Below are positions 10,301-18,433 of a stretch of 64,000 bases of DNA, piece by piece. The notes under the pieces were generated by a model. That model saw only the letters and a program-made list of their open reading frames with translations. It was not told the DNA's origin and made no database searches. The stretch is from the NCBI GenBank assembly GCA_045603085.1, contig JAZULL010000100.1, forward strand, positions 1 through 64,000, written 5' to 3'. Source of the stretch: SVQP01 sp045603085. GTDB taxonomy: Bacteria; Bacillota; Clostridia; Oscillospirales; CAG-272. Position 1 is the first letter of the stretch; every line of letters begins with the position of its first letter. The translations under genes were made by a program, and so were the position numbers.

Positions 10301-10975
10301 TTTACCGAAGAGGGGGGAGCAGATCGCGCCGAGGTGCAATCCCGGGAGGCGCTGGAGCGCAGACTTGCGCAGATGCACTCCGAAAAGCCGGATTTCTTTG
10401 CGCTGATGGCCGAGAACACCAAGCCCACGGCCGCCGAGCGCGGCACGGCGGCGCACCTTTTCCTGCAATACTGCGACTTTGCCCGCGTGGCCGAGCACGG
10501 CATTGCCGAGGAAATGGAACGGCTTGTGCGCGAGAGATTCATCACACCGCGCGCATCGAAAATTATCGACCTGCGCGCCCTGCAGACCTTCTTTGACAGC
10601 GCATTCTTTGCGCACGTCAAGGACGCGAAAAAGGTCATGCGCGAGGTGCACTTCAACAGCTTTGTGCCGCTGGAGGATTTCACCAACAATCCCGAGATCA
10701 GATCGGTGGTTGCGGGCAAGCACTTGCACGTGCAGGGCTCGATCGACCTGCTCTTGATCGGGCAGGACGGCAGTATTACGCTGTGCGATTACAAGACCGA
10801 CCGCCCCACCCCCGAGGAGCGCCGCGACCACGCGCTGTATCGCGATCGTATGATACAGACCCACAAGGACCAGCTGACGCACTATGCCCGCGCCGTCCGC
10901 GAGCTGTTCGGCCGCGAGCCCGACCGCGCATACGTATTCTCGCTGACACTCGGAGAGGCGATTGAGTTGGCTTGA
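7319..10975 (+). CDS. addA: ATP-dependent helicase/nuclease subunit A
   Basis: 1218 residues, UvrD/Rep superfamily 1A helicase plus RecB-family nuclease. Visible motifs: Q/Ia region (WTPAQSAAM), Walker A (AAAGSGKTAT, Lys30), motif II (WVYIDEYQDVNQLQ), motif III (FMVGDIKQSIYGFREADP), motif V (MTVHHSKGLEFPVCF), motif VI (LYVALTRARERLYV), and a C-terminal nuclease with RGTAAHLFLQ, QGSIDLLL and LCDYKTDRP. It pairs with AddB just upstream; the SD aaggaaaggag precedes the start. Length is typical of clostridial AddA. Confidence 0.95.
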   Translation: MARTWTPAQSAAMQYQDTSLLVSAAAGSGKTATLTQRIINQITNDESCTLERMLIVPFTRAAAAELRSRIASALTEAIARDPSNRHLNSQLLLLPGAHIHTIDAFFGEPVRANFERLGLNASLRMADDGEAGAVATAIMEEVMESFYEDCRDTKDGVLGLSRESTFLRFVETLVSSRDFSALLPTLISLYGKLVTSEAGVERILEMAERLRAEAENDFFESLWGKQLRDHTVNSLLALEQKFLKAGEQIVDDPVCGASFAMMFEADAARCGMIAHGLQNGKYTDATQVFAAHPPVKKPTVKKDQKTPLCEEFEAFRKKLNEKIRKMTEDFTVDPAEIRAQLLATADICHTLHRIMSEFEVRYAEEKKRLGICEFADMPRFMLRLLQNPDGSYTDLAKSYQEKFDWVYIDEYQDVNQLQDKIFAIIGGDHRFMVGDIKQSIYGFREADPSIFSGYRRAFATLTPKDLDNPPATDLGCVLFMSENFRCDKNVIDFTNMVCSYIFSACPETIGYRADDDLIHRKQTPEGYRSPLVRVMITQPTDADEHDEDEDDADTGDLDTETVAAVNEIIRLLREEKKADGTPILPSDIAILSRTKAPLTVFAKALGDAGVPVSMQSGGQLYGKRRYKFWLSLLDVIDNPSQDIPLAYLLTEPQTDAPAPFAPEQLARVRQHAPAGHSLYGALELYAEDGEDGALAATCKTFCTWLQALRDMSARLGADALLTYLAQDTYLAPLADGEIFLSLYESARQFTKKNWNGLYGFVRAQHRAASSDGGSSEASLAGGGVAIMTVHHSKGLEFPVCFMVKCGKQFNRKDSQKVLIYDKDMGIGIKLTDGGGKKNTLLRRAMSLGKIHTGTEEEMRTLYVALTRARERLYVTGKIGKSYEKTWRECCMSSPADILQAPDNLTWVLCAMATSDKAKECATVELFDKGQVTLDHYTHTVTELAAKQERHSTDKYAALMELARMQSEHTSLLWRIPAKAAASKLSPNMLDTDFCFTEEGGADRAEVQSREALERRLAQMHSEKPDFFALMAENTKPTAAERGTAAHLFLQYCDFARVAEHGIAEEMERLVRERFITPRASKIIDLRALQTFFDSAFFAHVKDAKKVMREVHFNSFVPLEDFTNNPEIRSVVAGKHLHVQGSIDLLLIGQDGSITLCDYKTDRPTPEERRDHALYRDRMIQTHKDQLTHYARAVRELFGREPDRAYVFSLTLGEAIELA

Positions 10976-10991
10976 CAAAATCATAATAAAA

Positions 10992-11084
10992 GGACCGTCG
11001 AGGACGCCGGTCCCTACAGAAAAAAGTGTTGCCATCTATACGGCAATTCATTTCTGTTGTAGGGATCGACGTCCTCGACGGTCC
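10992..11084. repeat. Inverted repeat with 27-nt arms (dispersed GGACCGTCGAGGACG-type element)
   Basis: Left arm 10992-11018 (GGACCGTCGAGGACGCCGG...) and right arm 11058-11084 are reverse complements at 25 of 27 positions, separated by 39 nt. The element fills the space between convergent addA and the gene at 11108-11959, so it may act as a terminator hairpin, although it lacks a T-run. Similar 'gtccctaca' palindromes are scattered in genomes of gut Clostridia, from memory. No second copy was found in this window. Confidence 0.8.
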
Positions 11085-11107
11085 GTTTCACAATCATGCA
11101 CGGCATG

Positions 11108-11959
11108 CTACATCGGCAAAACGCCGATGGGCAAAAGCGTTTGATAAAGATCAAGCAGGGCTTCCCTTTCTTGAACGTTGGCAATGCCCACGCGCACGGT
11201 GGGAAGGGCGGCAGGATTTGGCAAGCAGCTCGCGAGCGTCGCGGCGGCGCGCAAGGCGCGCGCATTGCGCACTGTCAGCACGATCTGTGTAAGACATCCG
11301 CTCTGTTGCAGATATGCAAGCAGGGCGCGCCACGCATCGACGTGGGTAAAATCCGATTCCACGTACAAAACCGAGCCGCGCTCGGCGCACAGCTTACCCA
11401 GCACGCGCAGGGTCTGCGCGCTCAGATGGTCATGCTCAACGGCTGTCAGCGTCTCCCTTTCGACTTCGCAAAGCCGTTTTGCCGTATATGGGTTGGGTCT
11501 GACAAAGCTTTCGATCTGCACCGTCACGCCAATTGCCTGCACCGGTGCATGCAACAGCCGCATCATCAGCTCGGTTGTGGGAGTGGCATAATAGGCTCGC
11601 CCCAGATGCAACGTGCAAAGCTGCTCTCGCGCGGGGGGGATAAATGCGATCTCACAAACCGCCGGAAGGCTTGGGGCTTCCCCCTGCCCCGTCAGCGCGT
11701 ATGCCACGGCGTGCCAGAGACCGTCACAGCTCTCGGGGCAGATCGGGATCTCGCGCCCCAGCAGCTCCCCGATCAAGTCGGCATCGGATTTGAGGACGGG
11801 ATGTCCCTTACACAGCGGCATGCAAGAGGCGTACGCATAAAATCTATCATAGTCCGAGCCCACGTCAAGCAAATTTTGCGGCACGCCGCAGGCGATCATG
11901 AGCGGCGTTCTGTCCGCGGTCTGCATCAGCAGCTGCCAGATATTTGTCGGCTTACGCAT
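11108..11959 (-). CDS. Unrecognised protein, possible remote uronate isomerase/amidohydrolase fold
   Basis: 283 residues, no signal peptide or membrane segment. I start at 11959 because GGAGG lies 7 nt upstream; a Met two codons earlier abuts the SD. The segment DYDRFYAYASCMPLCKGHP...IPICPESCDGLW resembles in spacing the insertion domain of uronate isomerase (UxaC), and VLGKLCAERGSVLYVESDF resembles the UxaC strand before its metal site. The N-terminal HxH metal motif of amidohydrolases is absent, so catalysis by that mechanism is unlikely. It is a single gene, convergent with addA and divergent from the PHP gene. Function unknown. Confidence 0.6.
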   Translation of the reverse strand: MRKPTNIWQLLMQTADRTPLMIACGVPQNLLDVGSDYDRFYAYASCMPLCKGHPVLKSDADLIGELLGREIPICPESCDGLWHAVAYALTGQGEAPSLPAVCEIAFIPPAREQLCTLHLGRAYYATPTTELMMRLLHAPVQAIGVTVQIESFVRPNPYTAKRLCEVERETLTAVEHDHLSAQTLRVLGKLCAERGSVLYVESDFTHVDAWRALLAYLQQSGCLTQIVLTVRNARALRAAATLASCLPNPAALPTVRVGIANVQEREALLDLYQTLLPIGVLPM

Positions 11960-12119
11960 GCACATCCCTCCTTCCTGACCCTTATTGTATCATACCGCGC
12001 CCGAATTTGCAAGTTTTGGGCGTTAAAATGTGAATTTTTCCGAAAATATTGCCCACATCTCTATACAAATTCCGAAAATTGTGATATAGTTATACTATCT
12101 ATATAATATGGAGAAGTAT

Positions 12120-12935
12120 ATGCTTTGTGATTTACACACGCACACACGCCACTCGTTTGACGGCGACCCTGCCGCCACGGCACACGCCATGGCCAAGGCC
12201 GCGCTGGATGCGGGCGTGGGAGTGCTTGCTCTGACCGACCATTGCGAGGTCAATGGCCAGGTGGAGGGTATTTACGAATATTTTGACCAAAAGGCGTCCT
12301 TTGACGAGGTAAACGCGGCGCGCGATGCTTATGCAGGTAAGCTGACTCTGCTTCGCGGCATTGAGCTGGGACAGCCCATGCAATATCCAAAGGAGGCCGA
12401 GCAGGCGCTTGCGGCACACGACTATGATTTCGTTATCCTCTCGGTACACAATCTGCCCGCCGTTCCCGATTTCTATCTTTTGCGCATGGATCTGATGTCC
12501 GCGCGTCAGCAGCATCAGCTGTTTGACCGCATGCTGGACGAAATACTACGCTCAGTGGATTTTCCCGGCATCAGCACGCTGGCACATCTGACCTACCCCT
12601 GCCGTTACATGGGCAAGGCGGGTGCGGACTTTGACATCACCGAGCACGTGCCCAAGCTGACCCGCCTTTTTGAGCGCATGGGAAAGCTGGACGTGGCCTT
12701 GGAGGTCAACGTTTCCACGCTGTGGAAGGGGCTGGGCTTTGCCATGCCCGACCGCCGCGTGCTCGAGCTTTACAGATCGGTCGGCTGCTCTATGGTCACG
12801 GTCGGCTCCGACGCGCATGCGCCAGAAAACGTGGGTCGCAGCATCGCCGACGGCTATGCCCTGCTTGCCGAGTGCGGATTTGACCGCATCCGGGTCAAGT
12901 GCCGAAACGGACAAATTCAAATTCCTATTCAATAA
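12120..12935 (+). CDS. PHP-domain histidinol-phosphatase (HisJ type)
   Basis: 271 residues. The PHP metal motifs are present: DLHTHTRHSFDGD at the N-terminus (H6, H8), LTDHCE near 40, RGIELG near 76, SVHN near 105, LAHLTYP near 154 and a closing GSDAHAPENVG near 230. HisJ-type enzymes dephosphorylate L-histidinol phosphate in histidine synthesis. I start at 12120 because ggag sits 6 nt before this ATG; an in-frame ATG at 12108 would contain the SD. It is followed 13 nt later by the MutS-like gene. Other PHP phosphoesterase activities remain possible, as no his genes are near. Confidence 0.8.
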   Translation: MLCDLHTHTRHSFDGDPAATAHAMAKAALDAGVGVLALTDHCEVNGQVEGIYEYFDQKASFDEVNAARDAYAGKLTLLRGIELGQPMQYPKEAEQALAAHDYDFVILSVHNLPAVPDFYLLRMDLMSARQQHQLFDRMLDEILRSVDFPGISTLAHLTYPCRYMGKAGADFDITEHVPKLTRLFERMGKLDVALEVNVSTLWKGLGFAMPDRRVLELYRSVGCSMVTVGSDAHAPENVGRSIADGYALLAECGFDRIRVKCRNGQIQIPIQ

Positions 12936-12948
12936 AAGAGGTTTTATC

Positions 12949-14562
12949 ATGGAACTGACTTTCTTTTCTCTGCTCTACCCGAGCGAGCAATCTCAAAAGG
13001 ATCATTTTTCCGGCAAATACCTGCCCGATATTGATACGTATACGCTCTCTGAGCTGGGTCTTTTGGAGGCCTTTGATCTCAAAAACAGCCGTGTGGAGGA
13101 GTATTTCACCATCGATCCCGCCGTCATGCGCTACCGCAACGAAATGTTTGCCGACATGCTTCGCTGTCCCGCGCTGGGTGAGACCCTGAATGCACTCATA
13201 CCCATTCTTTCGGATATCATGGAGCTTCGCCGTCTGGAGAGCGACAGCGGCGACACCAGCGATTACCTTTCCAGCATGACCGAGATCGAGCTTTACATCT
13301 CCTGCATCGAGCTTTTACACCAGGGCTTGAGCGCGGCGCGTCCCTACATCAAGGGCGCGGCCTTTACCACGCTTGCAGACCGCATCGCGGAGCTTGCGGA
13401 TTCGGATTACTACCGCGAGCTCAACGCCCGCCTTGCCGAGCTGACAAAGCGCGTGCGCGACATCAAATCGGTGACCATCGGCGTCAATCTGGACGCCCAG
13501 CTTCGCCCCGTGCATGCGGGCGTTCTGTCCATCAACCCCGAGCCCTTTAAATCGGGCGACGTGATCGACAAGATCCTGCGCCTGAACTTCAAGAATGACC
13601 GGTACACCTGCATTGCCAACCTCGTTCCCTTTGGCAAGAAGCAATCCGAGAACCAGAAAATGGCACTCTCGCTGGCATTCAACTCCGCCATCAACGACGT
13701 TTACAGCGACTCGCTGCGCTCCTGGAAAAAGATCGTGCAGTCCTACGTTCTGGAAAACGCCGACTTTTTGCTGGGACTGATGCCCGAGATCGAATTTGTG
13801 ACCAAGGCATCGGCCATGCAAAAGGCACTTTCCGAGCGCGGATGCGTGCTGACCGTGCCCGAGATCCGTCCCATGTCCGAGCGCACCTTTGTGGCCTCCG
13901 ACCTCTATAACCCCTGCGTGGCGCTAAAGCTTAGCAAGGATGAGACGGTCGTGCCCAACGACGTGGAATTTGACAAGGACGGCGTGATGATCTGGGTACT
14001 GACCGGCCCCAACCGCGGCGGTAAATCGGTTATCACCTGCGCCATCGGTCTTGCGCAGGTCATGATGCAGCTGGGCATGTACGTGCCCGCACAGCATGCG
14101 CGTATCAGCCCCTGTGACGCCATCTACACCCACTTTCCCACCGGTGCGGACGACACCATTGACAAGGGTCGTCTTGGCGAGGAATGTGCAAGACTTGGCG
14201 AGATATTTGACAACGTCAGTGCCGATTCCCTTGTCCTGCTTGACGAATCCCTGTCCTCGACCGGCTCTTACGAGGCGTCGTATATCGCCGCAGAGGTGCT
14301 GGCAGGTCTTGCACGCGTCGGCTGTCGCTGTCTGTTCTCCACCCACCTGCATGAGCTGGCGGCTGAGATCGACCGACTCAACGCAGAGTCGATTGCCGCA
14401 GGCGGCTCGCGCATTGACACGCTGGTTGCGGGTATTGAGGGAGAGGGCAAGAGATCCTTCAAGATCGTGCGCGCCAAGCCCGACGGAAAGTCCTACGCGC
14501 GTGACATCGCGCAGCGTTACGGTCTGACCTTTGACAGCATCTTGGAAAAAATCAGTAAGTAA
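12949..14562 (+). CDS. MutS-family ATPase lacking the mismatch-recognition domain
   Basis: 537 residues. It lacks the N-terminal mismatch-binding and connector domains of MutS. It retains a helical lever/clamp-like part and the domain V ATPase: Walker A TGPNRGGKSV near residues 353-362, Walker B LVLLDESLSSTGSYE near 427, and the signature His in STHLHEL near 463. Such short MutS paralogues are found in Firmicutes and Bacteroidetes; their roles are poorly defined, and this is not the replicative mismatch repair protein. The start at 12949 follows an SD (agagg). A longer open frame reaches back into the PHP gene but is spurious. It is in an operon with the PHP phosphatase, Lrp regulator and aminotransferase. 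Confidence 0.82.
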   Translation: MELTFFSLLYPSEQSQKDHFSGKYLPDIDTYTLSELGLLEAFDLKNSRVEEYFTIDPAVMRYRNEMFADMLRCPALGETLNALIPILSDIMELRRLESDSGDTSDYLSSMTEIELYISCIELLHQGLSAARPYIKGAAFTTLADRIAELADSDYYRELNARLAELTKRVRDIKSVTIGVNLDAQLRPVHAGVLSINPEPFKSGDVIDKILRLNFKNDRYTCIANLVPFGKKQSENQKMALSLAFNSAINDVYSDSLRSWKKIVQSYVLENADFLLGLMPEIEFVTKASAMQKALSERGCVLTVPEIRPMSERTFVASDLYNPCVALKLSKDETVVPNDVEFDKDGVMIWVLTGPNRGGKSVITCAIGLAQVMMQLGMYVPAQHARISPCDAIYTHFPTGADDTIDKGRLGEECARLGEIFDNVSADSLVLLDESLSSTGSYEASYIAAEVLAGLARVGCRCLFSTHLHELAAEIDRLNAESIAAGGSRIDTLVAGIEGEGKRSFKIVRAKPDGKSYARDIAQRYGLTFDSILEKISK

Positions 14563-14572
14563 GGAGTACACC

Positions 14573-15052
14573 ATGGATAAGATTTTGAAAGCATTGGAAG
14601 ATAACGCCACGCTGACCCCCGAGCAGCTGGCTGTCATGTTTGATAAGGAGCAGGGCGAGATCAAGGATCTGATCCGCAAGTATGAGGCTGACGGCGTCAT
14701 TCTCGGCTACAAGGCCATGATCGACTGGGACAAGACCGACCGCGAGTACGTGACCGCACTCATCGAGGTCAAAATGACCCCCCAGCGCGACCGCGGCTTT
14801 GACCGTGTGGCAGAAAAGATCTACAACTACCCCGAGGTGCAGAGCCTTTACCTGATGTCGGGCGGCTACGATCTTTGTCTGGTCATCGAAGGCAGAACCA
14901 TGAAGGAGGTGGCCTACTTTGTGGCGCAGAAGCTTGCGCCCATTGAGTACGTCATTTCCACCGCAACCCATTTCGTACTGCGTAAGTACAAGGACAAGGG
15001 TGTCATTTACGGCGCAGAGGAGATCGACGAGAGAGGCATCAGCGATATATGA
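14573..15052 (+). CDS. Lrp/AsnC-family transcriptional regulator
   Basis: 159 residues: an N-terminal winged helix (ALEDNATLTPEQLAVMF ... YEADGVILGYKA) followed by the RAM ligand-binding fold with the typical YLMSGGYDLCLVIEG strand. This family senses amino acids and controls their metabolism. The start at 14573 has aaggag 6 nt upstream. The stop overlaps the aminotransferase start by 4 nt (ATGA), so it most likely regulates that gene and itself. Confidence 0.9.
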   Translation: MDKILKALEDNATLTPEQLAVMFDKEQGEIKDLIRKYEADGVILGYKAMIDWDKTDREYVTALIEVKMTPQRDRGFDRVAEKIYNYPEVQSLYLMSGGYDLCLVIEGRTMKEVAYFVAQKLAPIEYVISTATHFVLRKYKDKGVIYGAEEIDERGISDI

Positions 15053-16215
15053 ACTACGACAAGCTACTTTCCCGCACAGTTTCGGAGCTAAAGCCGTCGG
15101 GCATCCGTAAATTCTTCGACCTTGTCGGAGAAATGACCGACGTGACCGCTCTGACGGTAGGTCAGCCGGACTTTGTCACGCCGTGGCATATCCGTGAAGC
15201 AGGTATTGAGAGCCTGGAGCGCGGCAAGACCTATTACACCTCCAACGCAGGTAACCTTTCCCTGCGCGCCGAGATCAGCAGATATCTGAAAAGAAGATTT
15301 GACCTTGACTATGCTCCCAAGGATGAGATCGTGGTCACGGTTGGCGGCAGCGAAGCCATTGACATTGCCATCCGCGCCATCGTGGAGCCGGGCGACGAGG
15401 TCATTATCCCCATGCCGTCCTTTGTGTGCTACGAGCCGATCGTGCGCATGGCAGGCGGCGTACCGGTCATCATCAACACCACCTACGAAAACAAATTCAA
15501 GCTGACCGCCGCCGAGCTGAAGGCTGCCATCAGCGAAAAGACCAAGCTGCTGGTGCTCCCCTATCCCAACAACCCCACGGGCGCGATCATGGATCGGGAT
15601 GATCTTGAAGCCATCGCGGCTGTACTGCGCGGCACCAATATTGCCATTCTGTCGGATGAGATCTACGCCGAGCTGACCTATGACCAAAAGCACGTTTCGA
15701 TCGCGACGTTGCCCGGTATGTGGGAGCGTACCGTGCTTGTCAGCGGATTTTCCAAGGCATACGCCATGACCGGCTGGCGACTGGGCTACCTCTGTGCGCC
15801 CGCACCCTTGGCAAAGCAGATGCTCAAGATCCACCAGTACGCCATTATGTGCGCACCCACCACGGCACAGTTTGCCGCCGAGGAGGCACTTCGCAACGGC
15901 GACGCCGATATTGAATACATGGCCGAGGAATACAACCGCCGCCGCAGATACATCTATGCGGGGCTGGCCAACATCGGCATTGAGTGCTTTGAGCCCGAGG
16001 GCGCGTTCTACATCTATCCCTACATCGGCAAATTCGGACTTTCCAGCGAGGAATTCTGTTCAAGACTTTTGCTGGAGCAGAAATGTGCCATCGTTCCCGG
16101 CACGGCATTCGGTGAATGCGGAGAGGGCTTTGCCCGTATTTCCTATGCGTACAGCGTCAAGCACATCACGCAGGCGCTGGAGAAGATCGAGGCGTTTGTC
16201 AAGACTTTGAAATAA
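15049..16215 (+). CDS. Class I/II PLP-dependent aminotransferase (aspartate/aromatic type)
   Basis: 388 residues of fold-type I aminotransferase. Visible: KTYYTSNAGNLSLR (substrate loop), PNNPTGAIM, LSDEIYAELTY, and the PLP lysine motif SGFSKAYAMTGWRLGYL near residue 235. It resembles PatA/AspC-like enzymes that transfer amino groups between glutamate and oxo-acids. It is translationally coupled to the Lrp-type regulator, a common pairing in Clostridia. The exact substrate cannot be read. Confidence 0.9.
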   Translation: MNYDKLLSRTVSELKPSGIRKFFDLVGEMTDVTALTVGQPDFVTPWHIREAGIESLERGKTYYTSNAGNLSLRAEISRYLKRRFDLDYAPKDEIVVTVGGSEAIDIAIRAIVEPGDEVIIPMPSFVCYEPIVRMAGGVPVIINTTYENKFKLTAAELKAAISEKTKLLVLPYPNNPTGAIMDRDDLEAIAAVLRGTNIAILSDEIYAELTYDQKHVSIATLPGMWERTVLVSGFSKAYAMTGWRLGYLCAPAPLAKQMLKIHQYAIMCAPTTAQFAAEEALRNGDADIEYMAEEYNRRRRYIYAGLANIGIECFEPEGAFYIYPYIGKFGLSSEEFCSRLLLEQKCAIVPGTAFGECGEGFARISYAYSVKHITQALEKIEAFVKTLK

Positions 16216-16225
16216 GGAGAACGAT

Positions 16226-16546
16226 ATGGAAGACATATTGGGTGGCATTTTGGAAGTCGTATTTGAGATCGTGGCAGAATTTCTGTTTGAGTTTTTCTTC
16301 CCACATCTCTCGCTTTACCCGCTTTTCCCGAAAAAGGAGCGCTCCAAAAAAGCGAGAATTCTGCTTCAATGCATCTGCTACGTTCCCGCTGTCATCGCCA
16401 TTCTCGCACTCTTTTCCCCTCTCGTTTGCTTAATATTCGGGCTCTCTCAGTCTGCAGTGCTGTTCTGCTGTATTCTGGCCGGCATCAACTTAGCGTTTGT
16501 CGCGGTTGTGTTCGTTATGAATCTGGCATTCAAAAGAAAAGAATAA
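16226..16546 (+). CDS. Small membrane protein of unknown function
   Basis: 106 residues with a good SD (aaggag) 10 nt after the aminotransferase stop. An N-terminal hydrophobic/acidic helix is followed by KKERSKKAR and two membrane segments near residues 49-70 and 74-100, ending in KRKE. Last gene before a strong terminator. No family recognised. Confidence 0.7.
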   Translation: MEDILGGILEVVFEIVAEFLFEFFFPHLSLYPLFPKKERSKKARILLQCICYVPAVIAILALFSPLVCLIFGLSQSAVLFCCILAGINLAFVAVVFVMNLAFKRKE

Positions 16547-16548
16547 CC

Positions 16549-16580
16549 AAAAAGCCAAATCCTTGTGGGTTTGGCTTTTT
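16549..16580 (+). terminator. Rho-independent terminator
   Basis: AAAAAGCCAAATCC / GGGTTTGGCTTTTT stem with a TTGT loop, T-rich 3' side. It ends the PHP-mutS-lrp-aminotransferase operon. Confidence 0.85.
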
Positions 16581-16643
16581 CTATTCCCGGGCGCTTTCTC
16601 TTGTATATTTTCTCCAATAAAATTTTGTTTTTCTTTTTATCTA

Positions 16644-16672
16644 TTGACAATATAATGAATATATAGTATCAT
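16644..16672 (+). promoter_or_regulatory. Sigma-A promoter of the surface protein gene
   Basis: TTGACA at 16644-16649, 17-bp spacer, TATCAT at 16667-16672; start codon at 16738 preceded by aaaaggag. Confidence 0.75.
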
Positions 16673-16737
16673 GTTAATAGCGATGGTACATATTTCGATA
16701 TTTCGTATCATTTATCAAACCTAAAAGGAGACAGACC

Positions 16738-18189
16738 ATGAAAAAACTTTTAGCTCTTATTCTGTTCGCAACCCTTTGCATCGGTTGCCTGTGCGTCGGT
16801 ATTTCGGCCGAGGACACCGAATACACCGCTGACACCTGGGCAAACGCCGAGCTCAAGGGCTTGTTCTTCCAGGACGGAGAGTACATCTACTCTGACCTTG
16901 CCGAAAATTATGAAGCTTGGTGGTGGGAGGACTACGTTGAAGAAATCGACGAATATCCCATTGCCGCTTACGTCAACATGCGCGGCTTTGCAATGTCCGC
17001 TGACGGCAAGTTTGCCTACATGGGCACTCTGAACGGCGGTACCGGCGTTCGCGGCGTTGTCGTTCTCAACACCGCTACCGGTTGTATTACCGACCTCTAC
17101 TACAAGTATGACGGCGAAAACGGCCTTGCAGGCTCTGCTTTCTCTTATGCCAAGGGCATTGATGCAGACGATCGCGGCTACGTTTACACCGGATTTGCTT
17201 TCTCCAACAACTACAACCTGCTCAACCTCGGCATTGCCAAGCAGCTGGAAAACGGCAAGCTGGAAGAGGTTTACTACGGTGCTGTTTATGACAACGGTCA
17301 GGTTCCCGGTGACTCCGCCGGCACCAAGGTTGGCGTGAATGGCGTTGAGGTTGCCAAGATCGGCGACAAGTACTACTGCTTCGTGATGTCCAACTACCAG
17401 CACGACGCTCTGTACTGCTTCGACGTAACCGATCCTGCCGCTCCCGTTCTCAACAAGGACTTCGGTATTGACGGCGTGATCGATTTCAACGATGCAGACT
17501 GCACCATCGACATTGACGGCAAGCATCTGGACGAGGGTCAGTACCTCGAGGTAGATACTGACGGTACCGTTTGGCTGTGCGCCTCCCTTAAGGAAGGCGG
17601 CACCGGCATTATCAAGATCGATGCTACCGGTATCACCTGCCTTGGCTACACCGAGCACGAAAGTGCTTACTGCATTTCTCACTACGGCAACTTCCTGCTT
17701 GTTGGTCTTAAGAACGGCACGGCCATCAACGTGCTGGACGATTCCACTATGGAGCAGGTAGCAACCATTGAGATTCCCGATGCAGACCGCGTTACCCGTA
17801 TCCGCGTAATCAACGACACCCTGTACGTTTGCGGCGCAGGCGCTGACTCCATGCCCTACAACACCATCTATGCAGCTCCCCTGACCGCCGAGGCGCAGGC
17901 TGCTCTGGATGCACAGGTTGCAGTGCTCGACGCATTCCAGCAGACCGACGTGTCCCAAGAAGAGACCACCGAGGATCCCACCGAGGATACCACTCCCGAG
18001 GAAACCACCGAGGCTCCTCCCATAGGCGAACAACCCACCGAGACTGACGACGTCACCACCGAGGCTCCCTCAGGTGAAGGAACAACCGAGGCTCCCAAGA
18101 CCGAAAAGGCTTGCGGCGGCATCGTGGGTGCTGGCGTTCTGGCCATCATCGCGCTTGGTGCATGTGCCGTTACTAAGAGGAGAGATTAA
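16738..18189 (+). CDS. Secreted surface protein with repeated blades and C-terminal membrane tail
   Basis: 483 residues. A type I signal peptide probably cleaves after GISA. The body of about 370 residues reads as repeating short beta segments with Gly-Asp turns (DDRGYVYTGF, VDTDGTVWLCASL, DDSTMEQVATIEI), which suggests a beta-propeller. A Thr/Glu/Pro linker (TTEDPTEDTTPEETTEAPP...) follows, then a Gly-rich transmembrane segment CGGIVGAGVLAIIALGACAV and the basic end TKRRD. This tail resembles a sorting or anchoring signal without LPxTG, so cell-surface display is likely. Monocistronic, with a consensus promoter before it and a palindrome array after it. Ligand unknown. Confidence 0.75.
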   Translation: MKKLLALILFATLCIGCLCVGISAEDTEYTADTWANAELKGLFFQDGEYIYSDLAENYEAWWWEDYVEEIDEYPIAAYVNMRGFAMSADGKFAYMGTLNGGTGVRGVVVLNTATGCITDLYYKYDGENGLAGSAFSYAKGIDADDRGYVYTGFAFSNNYNLLNLGIAKQLENGKLEEVYYGAVYDNGQVPGDSAGTKVGVNGVEVAKIGDKYYCFVMSNYQHDALYCFDVTDPAAPVLNKDFGIDGVIDFNDADCTIDIDGKHLDEGQYLEVDTDGTVWLCASLKEGGTGIIKIDATGITCLGYTEHESAYCISHYGNFLLVGLKNGTAINVLDDSTMEQVATIEIPDADRVTRIRVINDTLYVCGAGADSMPYNTIYAAPLTAEAQAALDAQVAVLDAFQQTDVSQEETTEDPTEDTTPEETTEAPPIGEQPTETDDVTTEAPSGEGTTEAPKTEKACGGIVGAGVLAIIALGACAVTKRRD

Positions 18190-18219
18190 TTCCCTTTAAT
18201 AACCTAAACCACCACGGAT

Positions 18220-18248
18220 GGCGTGATGCTCCACAGGAGTATCACGCC
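18220..18248 (+). terminator. Strong hairpin after the surface protein gene
   Basis: GGCGTGATGCTCC-aca-GGAGTATCACGCC, 13 bp with one G-T pair. It lies 31 nt after the stop at 18189. There is no T-run, so it may stabilise or process the 3' end, not terminate. Confidence 0.55.
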
Positions 18249-18250
18249 AC

Positions 18251-18429
18251 GATATAAATCCCTTGCAGGATTTGCGATATACGCTGACGCGTGCGATATA
18301 TCTTCGATGCGATATGCCCTGCGGGGCGTCAGGGGATTTATATCATATCGCGCCGAGCATAGCGAGGCATATCGCAACCGAGTATAGCGAGGTTATATCG
18401 CATTCGCAAAGCGAATATATCGTCTGACA
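18251..18429. repeat. Array of short palindromes spaced by ATATCG/GATATA
   Basis: An outer stem GATATAAATCCC (18251-18262) pairs with GGGATTTATATC (18333-18344). Downstream, three units follow, each introduced by ATATCGC and each a small hairpin: GCC-GAGCATAGCGA-GGC, AACC-GAGTATAGCGA-GGTT and ATTCGC-AAA-GCGAAT. The stems differ in sequence but keep base pairing. Such arrays resemble intergenic palindromic repeats of gut Clostridia. No ORF is supported here. Confidence 0.75.
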
Positions 18430-18433
18430 GAAA

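Noticed and set aside
12670..12948. N-terminal extension of the MutS-like protein
   Set aside because: This part is another reading frame of the PHP gene; an SD and ATG at 12949 fit better.
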